Assembly (NCBI GenBank): GCA_949948895.1
Contig: CATLHE010000004.1
Span: 62,001 to 126,000 of the forward strand
Length of the DNA: 64,000 bases
Source: an uncultured Christensenella sp.
GTDB lineage: Bacteria > Bacillota > Clostridia > Christensenellales > Pumilibacteraceae
Reading direction: 5' to 3'
In this document: positions 49,494-60,221 of the stretch, one piece after another
Numbering within the stretch: the stretch's first letter is position 1
How the letters are laid out: each line of letters opens with the position of its first letter
Made by a program: the position numbers and the translations under genes
The notes under the pieces: generated by a model
What the model was told of the DNA's origin: nothing
The model's database searches: none
What the model saw: the letters and a program-made list of their open reading frames with translations, nothing else

Positions 49494-49540
49494 AATCTTG
49501 ATTTACTAAACCGACGGTTTAGTTATACGTGCGGGTATCC
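49494..49540 (+). repeat. palindrome repeat, copy A
   Basis: aatcttgatttaCTAAACCGaCGGTTTAGttatacgtgcgggtat. Confidence 0.85.
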
Positions 49541-49972
49541 GAATCTTTGTGCTCCTCATGTAAAATTTCGAGAGAGCGCGTCGGACTTTTAGTCGAATTT
49601 TTGCGATACTTGTTAATATCGCTCCGTCATTGATACGCCGTACCGCTATTTAATGAATATACTTAGCAAAACACGCCGCACTTTCGTGCAATATCGGTCG
49701 TTCTAATATAATATACTAATTCGGATCTACTCGATCATGCACACGAGCTTTTGGGCGCAAGAGCACGAAACGATATATCGGCTTCAATAACGCGCGGGCT
49801 ATGTTTTATCTTTGATCTCATATACTTATCTATTATTACGGAACGCGCTTTGTAATTTACAGCGGATGTATGCGGTCGGTTAGGTTAACGAGAACCATTC
49901 TCTGTGCGGTGTCGCGTTTTGCCATATTTCTTTCCGCCGACCAAAAATAGCCACTCAAAACTTTTTTGCTCA

Positions 49973-50020
49973 AATCTTGATTTACTAAACCGACGGTTTA
50001 GCGGCACGTTAGGGTATCTG
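49973..50020 (+). repeat. palindrome repeat, copy B
   Basis: aatcttgatttaCTAAACCGaCGGTTTAGcggcacgttagggtat. Confidence 0.85.
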
Positions 50021-50550
50021 AAACTTTCGCTCTTTTAGGTAAAATTCTGTCTCAGAGCGTCTGAATACGGCGCAAAATCGGTCGATCACGACGGCTCTTG
50101 CCGCGAAAATCGGAGTAAGCAGACTTTCCATATTCTCGGTTAAGTTGCTTTTATGCATTGACCAAACGCTTGATCATCACAAATACTTACACACAAACGA
50201 CAAGCCCCAACGCATACTTAGGGCAGTAATACTACGCGTTTTCATATAAAATGATAAACGCTTATATAGAATACAGCGCTGAGGCAATATCAACCCAAAA
50301 CGACTCTCGGCATTTATATCAATACCGCTTTTCGTTTTCGACACGCCCGATCGCCGCTATCCAACCGTACTTTTAATGTTTACCTACCGTTGTTCAGACA
50401 TTATATAGGCGGCAGATATCATCATATTTCGACATTATATTGATTATTATATTATAAATATATGCATACTATTTTACAATAAAACCGTTACTGCAAGCGG
50501 AGTTTAAGGGCTTGTAAAAGTGGCAATAATCGTCGGCACGGAGGTAAAAA

Positions 50551-51807
50551 ATGAATCCTTTTTACGAAAAATCATGCAAGATAGAAAAATGCTTTGACGA
50601 TTGGAAAAAGCTTTATCCTACGGCATACGACAAGCACGACACCGATGCATATACCAAGGTGCGCACTATTCTTATGACGGGCACCGAGTTTGAACAACAA
50701 TGGTTCATGCATCAACTCGCCCGTCATACTGCGGACAATAACGCTCGACGCGACGTGGCATTGCTTCGAGGGCTCGAACAGCAACAGCAAAAGCGGCTTT
50801 CCTACTTGAAGCCCAAAGACGAAACGGTGCTGGAAACTACCATCGCTTACGAGCAGCTCGCAGTCGATCTTACCGCCATACTCGCGCAAACGGAAAAAAA
50901 TAAATACGTTAAAGCCGCACTCGATTTTGCATTGCTCGAAGACTTCGATCATCTTTATAGGTTCAGCGACCTGCTCGAGATGGAACACGGCATTTCGGGC
51001 GAAAAGCTCGTCGGCAGTTATACCGAGATAATGCCCGGGCGTCCGACGATCGCCGAGCATCGCCATCCTTTCGATAATGTTCGTCGCCCCATACCGTCGT
51101 CGGCATCGCTCGCGACCAAACTGCATACAATGACGATCACCGCGGCGGAACAGCAGACCATGAACTTCTATATGAATCTCGGCACGTACTATCCGTCGTC
51201 CGATCTCGGCCGTAAGCTTTTCCTTGAGATAGGCATGGTCGAAGAAGAACACGTTACGCAGTACGAGTCGCTAATGGACCCCACGGCGACATGGTTCGAG
51301 TGCCTTCTCATGCACGAGTACGCGGAATGCTATTTGTATTATTCCGCAATGAACGAAGAGTCGAACGACGCGATCAAAAAGATTTGGACCATGCATTTCG
51401 AGCAAGAGCTCGCACACTTGCACTATGCCGCGGAACTTCTCAAAAAGTACGAGAAAAAAGAATGGGCGCAGGTAATACCCGACGCCGAGTTCCCGCCGCT
51501 CCTCGCGTTTAACGATAACTGCGAGAAGAATAAACACTATATACGCAACATTCTGAAAAACACCGTCAATAATACTTCGGTAATGGAAGACTACGCCGAC
51601 GTCAACAGCATACCCGACGACTACCAATACTTTAAATACAATACCGCCATTAATAAAACCCATACGTCTGTTGCCAGCCACAAAGTAATAGACAGCTATA
51701 TAGCGGAGTTTGGAGAAGACTACCGATTTACCGTTGCCGAGCATCCCGTTAAACCCTTGCGCGACCGCAAAACCGACAATGTAGATCTCGCGCGCAAAAA
51801 GTCTTGA
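50551..51807 (+). CDS. conserved hypothetical, ferritin-like helical protein
   Basis: 418 aa; E/H-rich helices (EEEHVTQYESL, LLMHEYAECYLYYSAMNEE, FEQELAHLHYAAELL); ggagg RBS. Confidence 0.65.
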   Translation: MNPFYEKSCKIEKCFDDWKKLYPTAYDKHDTDAYTKVRTILMTGTEFEQQWFMHQLARHTADNNARRDVALLRGLEQQQQKRLSYLKPKDETVLETTIAYEQLAVDLTAILAQTEKNKYVKAALDFALLEDFDHLYRFSDLLEMEHGISGEKLVGSYTEIMPGRPTIAEHRHPFDNVRRPIPSSASLATKLHTMTITAAEQQTMNFYMNLGTYYPSSDLGRKLFLEIGMVEEEHVTQYESLMDPTATWFECLLMHEYAECYLYYSAMNEESNDAIKKIWTMHFEQELAHLHYAAELLKKYEKKEWAQVIPDAEFPPLLAFNDNCEKNKHYIRNILKNTVNNTSVMEDYADVNSIPDDYQYFKYNTAINKTHTSVASHKVIDSYIAEFGEDYRFTVAEHPVKPLRDRKTDNVDLARKKS

Positions 51808-52017
51808 CGCCGAGCATATCCATTTACCACTAAGAATCATCGGAGCTAAAAAGCAGTTTCGACGCAAAAGCATTTGTCGGCGCACTAAATCAAAACGCTG
51901 TACCACGCGAGTATAAACGGCTGAAATACTTCGATTACGAGTAGAACATTACCGACAGGTTGGAGTGCCGCAGCAAACGGACAGTTTTCTTATCGGCAAA
52001 CAAACAGTCGCAATCTA

Positions 52018-52065
52018 CGCGGGTTCGAATAACATTTGCCTAAGCAGGCGGAAGTCGAACCCGCG
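52018..52065. other. 11-bp inverted repeat hairpin between ferritin-like gene and parS
   Basis: CGCGGGTTCGA-(26 nt)-TCGAACCCGCG with nested gcctaagcaggc. Confidence 0.7.
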
Positions 52066-52153
52066 GGGCAATAGGCGTCTAGCGTCGTCTAGCGTCGATA
52101 AAAAGATAGACGCATAACGGGAGCAATTTGTTTTAAAATGCTTATATCTATTT

Positions 52154-52181
52154 AAAAGCGACTGCATTTGCGGTCGCTTTT
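52154..52181 (+). terminator. hairpin terminator-like
   Basis: AAAAGCGACtgcatttgcgGTCGCTTTTat. Confidence 0.65.
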
Positions 52182-52333
52182 ATCTTGTATAAACTCTTGT
52201 TGATAACTGTAAGCATAGCTAATCGTATACGCTTAAAAGCAAATACATCTTAAATATCACGTTTTTAGCGAGGCGATTTAATATAAAATATACCCATATA
52301 CGCCGTGCGCTTTAAATAATCGCAACTTTTTAT

Positions 52334-52349
52334 TGTTCCACGTGAAACA
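52334..52349. promoter_or_regulatory. parS site 1
   Basis: TGTTCCACGTGAAACA, matches parS consensus. Confidence 0.95.
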
Positions 52350-52372
52350 TTTTAGTCTCGGGTATATCCGAT

Positions 52373-52388
52373 TGTTCCACGTGAAACA
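52373..52388. promoter_or_regulatory. parS site 2
   Basis: TGTTCCACGTGAAACA. Confidence 0.95.
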
Positions 52389-52409
52389 ATTGATTTTGAG
52401 GCAAAAAAA

Positions 52410-52425
52410 TGTTCCACGTGAAACA
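52410..52425. promoter_or_regulatory. parS site 3
   Basis: TGTTCCACGTGAAACA. Confidence 0.95.
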
Positions 52426-52535
52426 TTTATCGCAACACCACCGCGCAAAAGCCGCTTTTGCTTGACAAAAAAGCATACGCCATATATAATAGCCTAGACA
52501 ACATCGCTTGTCTAATACATATTACGGAGTACGAC

Positions 52536-53414
52536 ATGGCACCGATCAGAAAAGGCGGACTTGGGAAAGGGCTCGGCGCATTGCTGAGCGATATCGAGGA
52601 AGAGAGCATTATAAGCTCGGAAGCTCCCGGGGAAATGTTACTAGCAAATATCGATCCAAACGTAGACCAGCCGCGTAAAAGCTTTGAAGACGGCGCGCTC
52701 ACCGCGCTCACCGAAAGTATCAAGCGTCACGGCGTTATAACGCCTCTTATAGTTACTCCCAAGCCCGACGGTCGCTATATGATAATCGCGGGCGAGCGGA
52801 GATACCGTGCGGCTACTGCAGCCGGTTTGGTTTCCGTGCCCGTAGTAGTGCGTGAGTGCACAGACGTCGAAATAGACGAGCTTTCTCTTATAGAAAATAT
52901 TCAGCGCGAGGATTTGAACCCGATAGAAGTAGCGCGCGCTATACGCAAGCTTATGGACGATTACGGCTATACGCAAGAACGTGCGGCGGAACGTATCGGT
53001 AAAGCACGCCCCACGGTAGCCAATCTTTTGAGACTTATCGAGCTTTCCGAACCCGTACAAGACTTGGTAGCGCGCGGTAGACTGTCCGCAGGGCATGCGC
53101 GCTGTCTGGGAGTCGTGTCCGATCCTACTCTACAGGCAGAGCTTGCCGAAAAAGGTTGCGACGACAAGATGAGCGTCAGAGAGTTTGAAAAACTCGTCAA
53201 AACCACGCTCAATCCCAAGAAAAAGACCGAGGCTCCCGTACAGAGCTTGGAGCTTAAAGATTTTGTTGTGCGCATGCAACGCACGCTCAAAACCAAAGTC
53301 TCACTGCTCGGCAACGACAACAAGGGCAGGATATTCATTGATTACTATACGCGCGACGATCTCGCGCGACTCGAGGAAATGCTCAGTTGTCTCGAAGAAA
53401 AGTTCGGGCAATAA
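52536..53414 (+). CDS. parB: chromosome partitioning protein ParB/Spo0J
   Basis: KGGLGKGLGALL, IIAGERRYRAATAAG, LIENIQREDLNPIEVARAI; parS sites directly upstream; start trimmed to MAPIRKGG. Confidence 0.95.
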   Translation: MAPIRKGGLGKGLGALLSDIEEESIISSEAPGEMLLANIDPNVDQPRKSFEDGALTALTESIKRHGVITPLIVTPKPDGRYMIIAGERRYRAATAAGLVSVPVVVRECTDVEIDELSLIENIQREDLNPIEVARAIRKLMDDYGYTQERAAERIGKARPTVANLLRLIELSEPVQDLVARGRLSAGHARCLGVVSDPTLQAELAEKGCDDKMSVREFEKLVKTTLNPKKKTEAPVQSLELKDFVVRMQRTLKTKVSLLGNDNKGRIFIDYYTRDDLARLEEMLSCLEEKFGQ

Positions 53415-53438
53415 TAAATAGTAATTAATTAAACGGCT

Positions 53439-53480
53439 AAGCGCACTATTCCTTGCAAGCGAGGCAAGTGCGCTTTTTGA
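53439..53480 (+). terminator. intrinsic terminator after parB
   Basis: AAGCGCACtattcCTTGCaagcgagGCAAGTGCGCTTTTTG. Confidence 0.8.
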
Positions 53481-53542
53481 TTTACTTTTTCGATTACAAA
53501 TTGTATAATAGCAGATAAATAAACAGTGATTTCAGGTGAAAT

Positions 53543-53836
53543 ATGGGTTTAACAATAAATATCTACTATACGGGTAAAAACGGCAACGCAAAAAAATTTG
53601 CAGAAGAAATGCAGTCTAGCGGTATTGTCGATAAAATCAAAAGTAACAGCGGCAATCTTAAATATGAATATTTTTATCCCGCAAACGATATGGAAACAGT
53701 GCTTTTGATCGATAAGTGGGAAAATCAAAGCGCGCTTGATGCGCACCACAAAAGCGATTTAATGAAACAGATAGCCGGTCTTCGCAACAAATATAAACTT
53801 AAAATGAGAGTTGAAAAATTTACCGAAATAGAATGA
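53543..53836 (+). CDS. antibiotic biosynthesis monooxygenase (ABM/YgiN-like) family protein
   Basis: 97 aa; FYPANDMETVLLIDKWENQSALDAHHKSDLM. Confidence 0.85.
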   Translation: MGLTINIYYTGKNGNAKKFAEEMQSSGIVDKIKSNSGNLKYEYFYPANDMETVLLIDKWENQSALDAHHKSDLMKQIAGLRNKYKLKMRVEKFTEIE

Positions 53837-54200
53837 AACGGTAAATCAAATTACAATTCGTTCGGCAATTAAAAATGGGGATTTTTAAAATCTCTCGCTT
53901 TTTTAAGTCTCTATGGAAATTACCAGTTAAACGCACCGCTTTTTTAAAGCCCGTCGCGGTTTTCTTAACTGCCAAGCTTTATTTGCAAGATAATACATAT
54001 CACGTTTTCGCTTACGGCTCAACAACCTCGCTCGACGACACAAAACAACGAAATTCTTTATAATGCGATTTGTTACGAGCATATTAAACAATATCCGAAC
54101 ATTAATATGAATCGGCGACAAGCGGGTCGGGCGGCAAATACTTGACAAGCGCGATAAAAAATTATATAATACGCATAATTTTATCTTTGGAGAGATCCTA

Positions 54201-55778
54201 TTGGATATATCGAGTCCAAGCAGTCTATGGCGGGATTACGACGCCGCGGCGTTGCCGCTCAACGAGACCGAGCTGTCTAAAAAGACGGACGGCGATTTGA
54301 CTGTTCGCGAATATTACTACGACGGGCTCACTACCGGCGACGGGCGAGTACGTGCATTCGTTCGCATTTACGAACCCAAAGTTTCAAAGGGCGTAATACT
54401 GTACATGCCCGACGTCTTTAACGAAGCCGTAAAAGACGACGTCGCGGAAAGCATGATATCGCACGGTTTTGCCGTAGCGATACTCGACTATACCGGAAAA
54501 TCCGAATCGCAACCGCGCTACACGCTTTACCCCCAATCGCTTAAAGCATGCAACTGTTTGAATCAAACCAAATTTGTCGCCGCGCGCGAAGTAAACAACA
54601 GCCGTTGGTATATATGGACTTGCATGGCGCGAAGAGCAGTGCTTCTTTTAAAAACGCTTTATCCGGACAGTTCTGTATTCGCGCTCGGCAAAGAGCTCGG
54701 CGGAAGCACCGTTTACAAGCTTTCGGCTTTTGAAGATGGGCCCGCGGCATGCGCGACTCTGCTCAATATCATTCCCGACGTGACGGGCGAAGGAAAAACG
54801 GCAATAAACTATCGCGCCGCGCTCGAAAACAATTCTTACGCGCCCATATCGCGTAAACCTATGTTTATAGCCGTTTGCTCTAATACAGACGACGGAATGC
54901 TCGACAAAATGTCCGAGCTCGCACAGTCCACAGCATCGCTCAAATGCTTCCGTATTGTCAAGCGCTCGGGCGGCGACGGAATCCGTTTGGTATTTGACCA
55001 GCTCGATAACTATTTTACGCGTATAGCGCAAGGCGAGTCTGTAAACCCGCCGCACGTTAAGCTTACAGCCGTCAATTCCGAAAATAAGTTATATTTTAAT
55101 ATCGTTATTAAAGACGAGAACGAAGAAAACGAAAAACTCGACCTTTGCGCGGCATTTTGCATAGAGAACCCTACTAACCGTAATTGGACCAATATCAAAG
55201 CGTCGGGCATAGGAGACGGCGAATATATAGCGCGCGTTGACGTACTGCAAAGCGATAAGCCCGTCTACGCATTCACCGATCTGACCGACAAAGACGGAAA
55301 CGTATATTCTTCGCCGATCACGACTATAATACCCAAAAATTTGGGGATATCCGCTCAGCCTACCGTAAAACGCAGACTCATATACAGCGGCGAAATGGGT
55401 ACGGACGTTTGGACGTCCACCTGCGGCGGCGAAATAATGATGAAGCACGGACCTTATGGTATAGACGGGATCTCGAGCGAGAACAACTCGCTTATCACGT
55501 ATAAAGCGGGCGATCTCTTGTACCGCGCCGATCACGATTCGTTACTTCAAATTTTGATCAGCGGAAAAAGCAAAAAAGTAGAGCTCACGGTAAGCGACGG
55601 CGATGAAAAATACACATGCGACATCAACCTGGCTTCGCCAGATGACTGGACCAAACTGACGCTTGCTCCGACCGATTTCAAAAGCGCAAACGGATCTTTA
55701 TCCGATTGGTCGCGCGTAGTTATGATCAAGTTTGTCGGCGACGACGAGTTTCTGATAAGCTCTGCGCTGTGGGTCTGA
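54201..55778 (+). CDS. conserved hypothetical with alpha/beta-hydrolase-like N-terminal region
   Basis: 525 aa, TTG start after ggagag; hydrolase-like core and beta-rich C-terminal domain. Confidence 0.65.
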   Translation: MDISSPSSLWRDYDAAALPLNETELSKKTDGDLTVREYYYDGLTTGDGRVRAFVRIYEPKVSKGVILYMPDVFNEAVKDDVAESMISHGFAVAILDYTGKSESQPRYTLYPQSLKACNCLNQTKFVAAREVNNSRWYIWTCMARRAVLLLKTLYPDSSVFALGKELGGSTVYKLSAFEDGPAACATLLNIIPDVTGEGKTAINYRAALENNSYAPISRKPMFIAVCSNTDDGMLDKMSELAQSTASLKCFRIVKRSGGDGIRLVFDQLDNYFTRIAQGESVNPPHVKLTAVNSENKLYFNIVIKDENEENEKLDLCAAFCIENPTNRNWTNIKASGIGDGEYIARVDVLQSDKPVYAFTDLTDKDGNVYSSPITTIIPKNLGISAQPTVKRRLIYSGEMGTDVWTSTCGGEIMMKHGPYGIDGISSENNSLITYKAGDLLYRADHDSLLQILISGKSKKVELTVSDGDEKYTCDINLASPDDWTKLTLAPTDFKSANGSLSDWSRVVMIKFVGDDEFLISSALWV

Positions 55779-55779
55779 T

Positions 55780-56475
55780 ATGGACGAAGAACTCGCTAAA
55801 GGCGAACTGCTGTTAAACGACCGAAAAAACAGCAAGCTCATACCGATAATTACCACTTTTATGGCGATAATACTCGTCGGATTAGCGCTGTTTTATTATC
55901 TTTTCGGTTGCGCCGTCGTGGACGGGCACAGTATGGAAAACAGTTTGCAAGACGATCAGCGCGCTGTCCTGCTTACGCGCGGATACGATATCGATCGCGG
56001 CGACATAGTGACACTCAATCACCCGAAAGAAAAAGACGCCATGCTTATAAAACGCGTGATCGGGCTCGGCGGCGACAAACTGTTGTTTGTTGTTACCGAA
56101 AACGGTCAGGAAGTCGATCTGTACCGCGCCGGACCGAACGACAAACATTTCAGTCTGGTAGAAGAACCGTATATAAAAGAACGCATGCGAAGCGGCGAGA
56201 GATTCGATTACGGAATAGTCAAGCTTACACCGTATGCCCACAGAGAAAAGATCGAATCCGCGATTTTCGGTACTGCGGAAGCTCAATATTATATCTATAG
56301 ATCATTTACGGTACCGAAAGACAGTATTTTCTTTTTGGGAGACAATCGCAACAATTCAACCGATTCGCGGTATTACGGACCGAGCAGTATAGATAAGATA
56401 ACGGGTAAATGCATAAAAATAGTCGATAAAAACAGTGCGCTCGAAGGTTTTATGAATTTGATGTTCGGACTTTGA
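55780..56475 (+). CDS. lepB: signal peptidase I
   Basis: VDGHSMENSLQDDQRAVL, MLIKRVIGLGGD, FFLGDNRNNSTDSRYYG. Confidence 0.93.
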   Translation: MDEELAKGELLLNDRKNSKLIPIITTFMAIILVGLALFYYLFGCAVVDGHSMENSLQDDQRAVLLTRGYDIDRGDIVTLNHPKEKDAMLIKRVIGLGGDKLLFVVTENGQEVDLYRAGPNDKHFSLVEEPYIKERMRSGERFDYGIVKLTPYAHREKIESAIFGTAEAQYYIYRSFTVPKDSIFFLGDNRNNSTDSRYYGPSSIDKITGKCIKIVDKNSALEGFMNLMFGL

Positions 56476-56503
56476 TACCGACTTTACCTAAAGGAGAACT
56501 ATA

Positions 56504-57361
56504 ATGAAACAGGTAGCGATAACAACGGACAGCGCGTCAGACCTTAACGAACTGTTCAAAGCGCGCGATATCGGCGAGTTTTCGCTGTACGTGATGCTTG
56601 GCGACGATCAATATCTGGACGACGTAGATATAAAACCGACACAGATATTCGACTATTACGATAAAAACAAAGTATTACCCAAGACCGCCGCGCGTTCTAT
56701 AGAAGACTTTTACGAATATTTCAAAAGTTTTACCGATGCCGGACAGGAAGTGGTGCATATAGCTATATCGTCTCAGATTTCTTCCACATACGAATATGCT
56801 CACACTGCCGCCCAAAGACTTCAAGGCGTGTATGTAGTCGACGGACTGTCCTTGTCGTCGGGAACGGGGCTTCTCGCGCTCACAGCCGCCGATTTACGCG
56901 ACGAAGGCAACGACGCCGAAACAATAGCAAAAACGCTCGAAAAACGAAAATCGTCCGTTCAAGCGTCGTTTATGATAAACACGCTCGAGTTTTTGTATAA
57001 GGGCGGCAGGTGCAGCGGTCTCAGCGCATTCTTCGGAAAAATGCTTTCAATAAAACCGTCGCTCCAGCTCATCGACGGAAAAATAACGGTCGCCCGCAAA
57101 TACATGGGCAGTTTTGAAAAAAACATACTCAAATACGTGGACGCGACGCTTCAAAAGTACGACGCACCCGACAAGAAATACATATTTATAACTCATACTT
57201 TCGCCGACCCGACGGTTGTCGCCGCAGTAAGAAAAAAACTTTTAGATTACGGCTTTGCCGACGAAAACATACATGAAACGATTGCGGGATCTACCATAAC
57301 AAGCCATTGCGGAAAAAGCACGCTCGGCATTCTGTATATCAATGACGGAGAAAAAGCATAA
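56504..57361 (+). CDS. DegV family protein
   Basis: ITTDSASDLNEL, ISSQISSTYEYAHTAA, FLYKGGRCSG. Confidence 0.94.
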   Translation: MKQVAITTDSASDLNELFKARDIGEFSLYVMLGDDQYLDDVDIKPTQIFDYYDKNKVLPKTAARSIEDFYEYFKSFTDAGQEVVHIAISSQISSTYEYAHTAAQRLQGVYVVDGLSLSSGTGLLALTAADLRDEGNDAETIAKTLEKRKSSVQASFMINTLEFLYKGGRCSGLSAFFGKMLSIKPSLQLIDGKITVARKYMGSFEKNILKYVDATLQKYDAPDKKYIFITHTFADPTVVAAVRKKLLDYGFADENIHETIAGSTITSHCGKSTLGILYINDGEKA

Positions 57362-58030
57362 ATGGCAAACAAAAACGAATTTGCTCCGTCAATGCTCGAG
57401 AGTTCGAACGGCAGACGGATATTCAATCAATTCCTACATGCGGAATTCGAAAACGCCGACGATCTTATACAAATATTCGATAAACTCACTTCGATGTACT
57501 TCGAAGTAAACTCGGTGATCAACATTTCGGCTCTTCGCACTGTAGACGACGTTTATATCAAGCACTATCTCGACAGCCTCGCGCCGCATAAGCATTTTAG
57601 TCAAGGAACGATCTGCGACGTCGGCTGCGGCGGCGGGTTTCCCACAATACCGCTCGCTATTGTGTCCGATGATACAGTCACCGGAGTAGAGAGCGTAGGA
57701 AAAAAACTCCTTCTTATCCACAGAAGCGTAAGCGAACTACACCTCAAAAACTTAAAGTCCAATTATGCGAGGTCCGAAGACCTTATCAAGCTCGGACGCA
57801 AGTACGATAACGTATGCGCAAGAGCTCTTGCCGATACCGATAAAGCGCTCGGCTTTTGCGCGCCGCTCGCAAAAAGCGGCGGACGGATAATTCTCTATAA
57901 ATCCCAAACGGATAAAGCTGCGGCTCCCGAAACACTGTCAAAACAAAAAGTAAAGCTTTTGGATACTGTCGATTATGTTCTTTACGGTACTGATATAAAC
58001 CGCAGATTATATATCTACGAAAAACAATAA
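57362..58030 (+). CDS. rsmG: 16S rRNA (guanine527-N7)-methyltransferase
   Basis: HYLDSLAPHKHF, CDVGCGGGFPTIPLAIV, VCARALAD. Confidence 0.93.
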   Translation: MANKNEFAPSMLESSNGRRIFNQFLHAEFENADDLIQIFDKLTSMYFEVNSVINISALRTVDDVYIKHYLDSLAPHKHFSQGTICDVGCGGGFPTIPLAIVSDDTVTGVESVGKKLLLIHRSVSELHLKNLKSNYARSEDLIKLGRKYDNVCARALADTDKALGFCAPLAKSGGRIILYKSQTDKAAAPETLSKQKVKLLDTVDYVLYGTDINRRLYIYEKQ

Positions 58031-58345
58031 AATCCACTTGACCGTATGTGTTGTGTTTAATATATATTTTATATAATAGATACAGTATTAAGGTTAGTGT
58101 AAATGTGTATAAGGCGGTCGCACTACGATATGCGGAATAATTATAGTATCTGACCACAATCGGTAGTGAGAAAAGTTTAACAGAAACAACGTAAAAAAAG
58201 TGTATACGCCGTGTAAAAAGGTTTAAAACTTGAAAGTAATGAACACGGCGACGAATGAGCCGCCTAAGAATCAACGGAAAAAGATCGAAAAAACTCGGCA
58301 GAAGTCGGAAAAAGTCGGTATTTATGAACCGAATGTAGATAAACA

Positions 58346-59695
58346 ATGAACAAAACCACAAACAACAACAGAATAATAGCGGCGCTTGCTACGCCATACG
58401 GTAAATCGGCTGTAGCGGCGATCAGAATAAGCGGAAACGGCTGTATAAAAGCGGTTGAGCGGTTTTTGTCGCGCGGTCTTGAAACAGGAAAATTGGCGTA
58501 CAACGTTTTTGCGTTCGGCAGTTTCAAAGAAAACCTTATGGCGGCGTGTTTTAAAGCGCCTCGATCGTATACAGGCGAGGACACAGTAGAACTGTATCCT
58601 CACGGAAATCCCGTAATTTGCGATGAGATAATAAAAGTATTAGTCGAGCATGGCGGCATGGCGCTTGCCGAGCGCGGCGAGTTTACCAAGCGCGCATTTT
58701 TGAACGGTAAACTCGACCTCATGCAGTGCGAAGCGTTGGCGGACATAATAGACGCGGAGACCGAGCAACAGCTTTGTTATGGAAACGACAGATACGACGG
58801 GCATTTTACGGAGTTGAAACGTGCCGAACAAACTCTAAAAAATGCGTTATCCACAGTGGAAGCGGTGTTACATTATTCCGACGAGCTGGAAAACGAGGAA
58901 AAGGAAGAAAACGTTTCGACTGAAGTATACGACGCGATCGACGCGGTAATAACAAGATTGAAGAAAGAGATAGACGGGTATTCCGGCGGTCGAATAATAA
59001 ACGACGGTATGCGCATTGCGCTTATCGGCGCGCCAAACGTGGGGAAATCAACTATTCTTAACGCTTTGACGGGCGCAGACCGTGCGATTGTAACGCCGAT
59101 TGCGGGCACAACGAGAGATACGGTCGACGGCGAGTATGTGTATAAAGGGCGCAAGTTCATAGTGACCGATACGGCGGGCTTGACCGAAACGAGCGATATT
59201 GTCGAAGGACTAGGAGTGGAACGCGCAAAAAAAGCCGCGCTCGACGCCGACGCCGTGGTATTTGTTGCGGCAAATGATAATACCGAGTTCAAAGATACGG
59301 TAATTTCCGACCGCGCGGTGCGAATATATGTAATAAATAAACGCGACGACAAAAAAGATTGCGGCGAACATTACGAAAACGCACAAGATAAGAACGATCG
59401 ACTTGAAATAAGCGCCAAAAACGGCATAAATATCACGGCGCTCAAGCAAAAGCTTTACGACAGTTATCCTAAACAATATGGCGAGATATGCAATCACCGT
59501 CAGTACGGATGCGCCGTTCGTTGTCTGGAAGCGTGTATCGCCGCAAGAAACGAGGGTAAAAAAGCGCAGGGATTGGAAATAGTAGCCGCCGCGCTGTATG
59601 AGGCGTACTCGGCAATGTGCGAGCTATACGGCGAGGGCGACGCCGACGAAAACGTTATAACCGCCGTGTTCGAGCGGTTTTGCGTAGGAAAATAG
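58346..59695 (+). CDS. mnmE: tRNA uridine-5-carboxymethylaminomethyl modification GTPase MnmE
   Basis: IIAALATPYGKSAVAAIRISG, GAPNVGKSTILNAL, TAGTTRDTVDG, C-terminal FCVGK. Confidence 0.96.
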   Translation: MNKTTNNNRIIAALATPYGKSAVAAIRISGNGCIKAVERFLSRGLETGKLAYNVFAFGSFKENLMAACFKAPRSYTGEDTVELYPHGNPVICDEIIKVLVEHGGMALAERGEFTKRAFLNGKLDLMQCEALADIIDAETEQQLCYGNDRYDGHFTELKRAEQTLKNALSTVEAVLHYSDELENEEKEENVSTEVYDAIDAVITRLKKEIDGYSGGRIINDGMRIALIGAPNVGKSTILNALTGADRAIVTPIAGTTRDTVDGEYVYKGRKFIVTDTAGLTETSDIVEGLGVERAKKAALDADAVVFVAANDNTEFKDTVISDRAVRIYVINKRDDKKDCGEHYENAQDKNDRLEISAKNGINITALKQKLYDSYPKQYGEICNHRQYGCAVRCLEACIAARNEGKKAQGLEIVAAALYEAYSAMCELYGEGDADENVITAVFERFCVGK

Positions 59696-59704
59696 GGTAT
59701 ATAT

Positions 59705-60190
59705 ATGAAAAGCAAAGTAGAAAGAAAAAAACAAAAAGCGTCTAAGCCGACCGAAAAAACGGTCGCCGTCAATAAGAAAGCGGCGTTCGATTATTTTTTC
59801 GTGGAAACGTTTGAAGCGGGCATTGCTCTTTGCGGCGCGGAAGTCAAATCGGTCAAAAACGGCGACGTCAATCTGCGCGACAGCTTTTGCCATGTGGAAA
59901 ACGGCAACTTGGAGCTTAAAAACTGCCGTATCGCGCCGTATAAAAACGTAGGAGCGTTCGCGCCCGAGCCCGACAGATCGAGACGCTTGTTATTGCACAA
60001 AACGGAACTTAAACGGTTGACGGGCAAGGCGGCGGAAAAAGGCTTTACCATAGTGCCCGTAAAAATGTACTTTAAAGGCAGGTTCGTAAAAGTCGAGATC
60101 GCGCTTGCCAAAGGAAAAAAGAATTACGAGAAAAAACAGGTGATAAAAGAACGCGATATCAAGCGCACCGCCGAGCGCGAAATGTTGTAA
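59705..60190 (+). CDS. smpB: SsrA-binding protein SmpB
   Basis: NKKAAFDYFFVETFEAGIALCGAEVKSVKNGDVNLRDSF. Confidence 0.95.
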   Translation: MKSKVERKKQKASKPTEKTVAVNKKAAFDYFFVETFEAGIALCGAEVKSVKNGDVNLRDSFCHVENGNLELKNCRIAPYKNVGAFAPEPDRSRRLLLHKTELKRLTGKAAEKGFTIVPVKMYFKGRFVKVEIALAKGKKNYEKKQVIKERDIKRTAEREML

Positions 60191-60221
60191 GGCAAAATAA
60201 TCGCAAAATAGTTAGAGCAAA

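Noticed and set aside
52018-52065. tRNA or tRNA pseudogene (gggttcgaNtcc-like strings)
   Set aside because: No acceptor or anticodon arms on either strand; only a symmetric hairpin.
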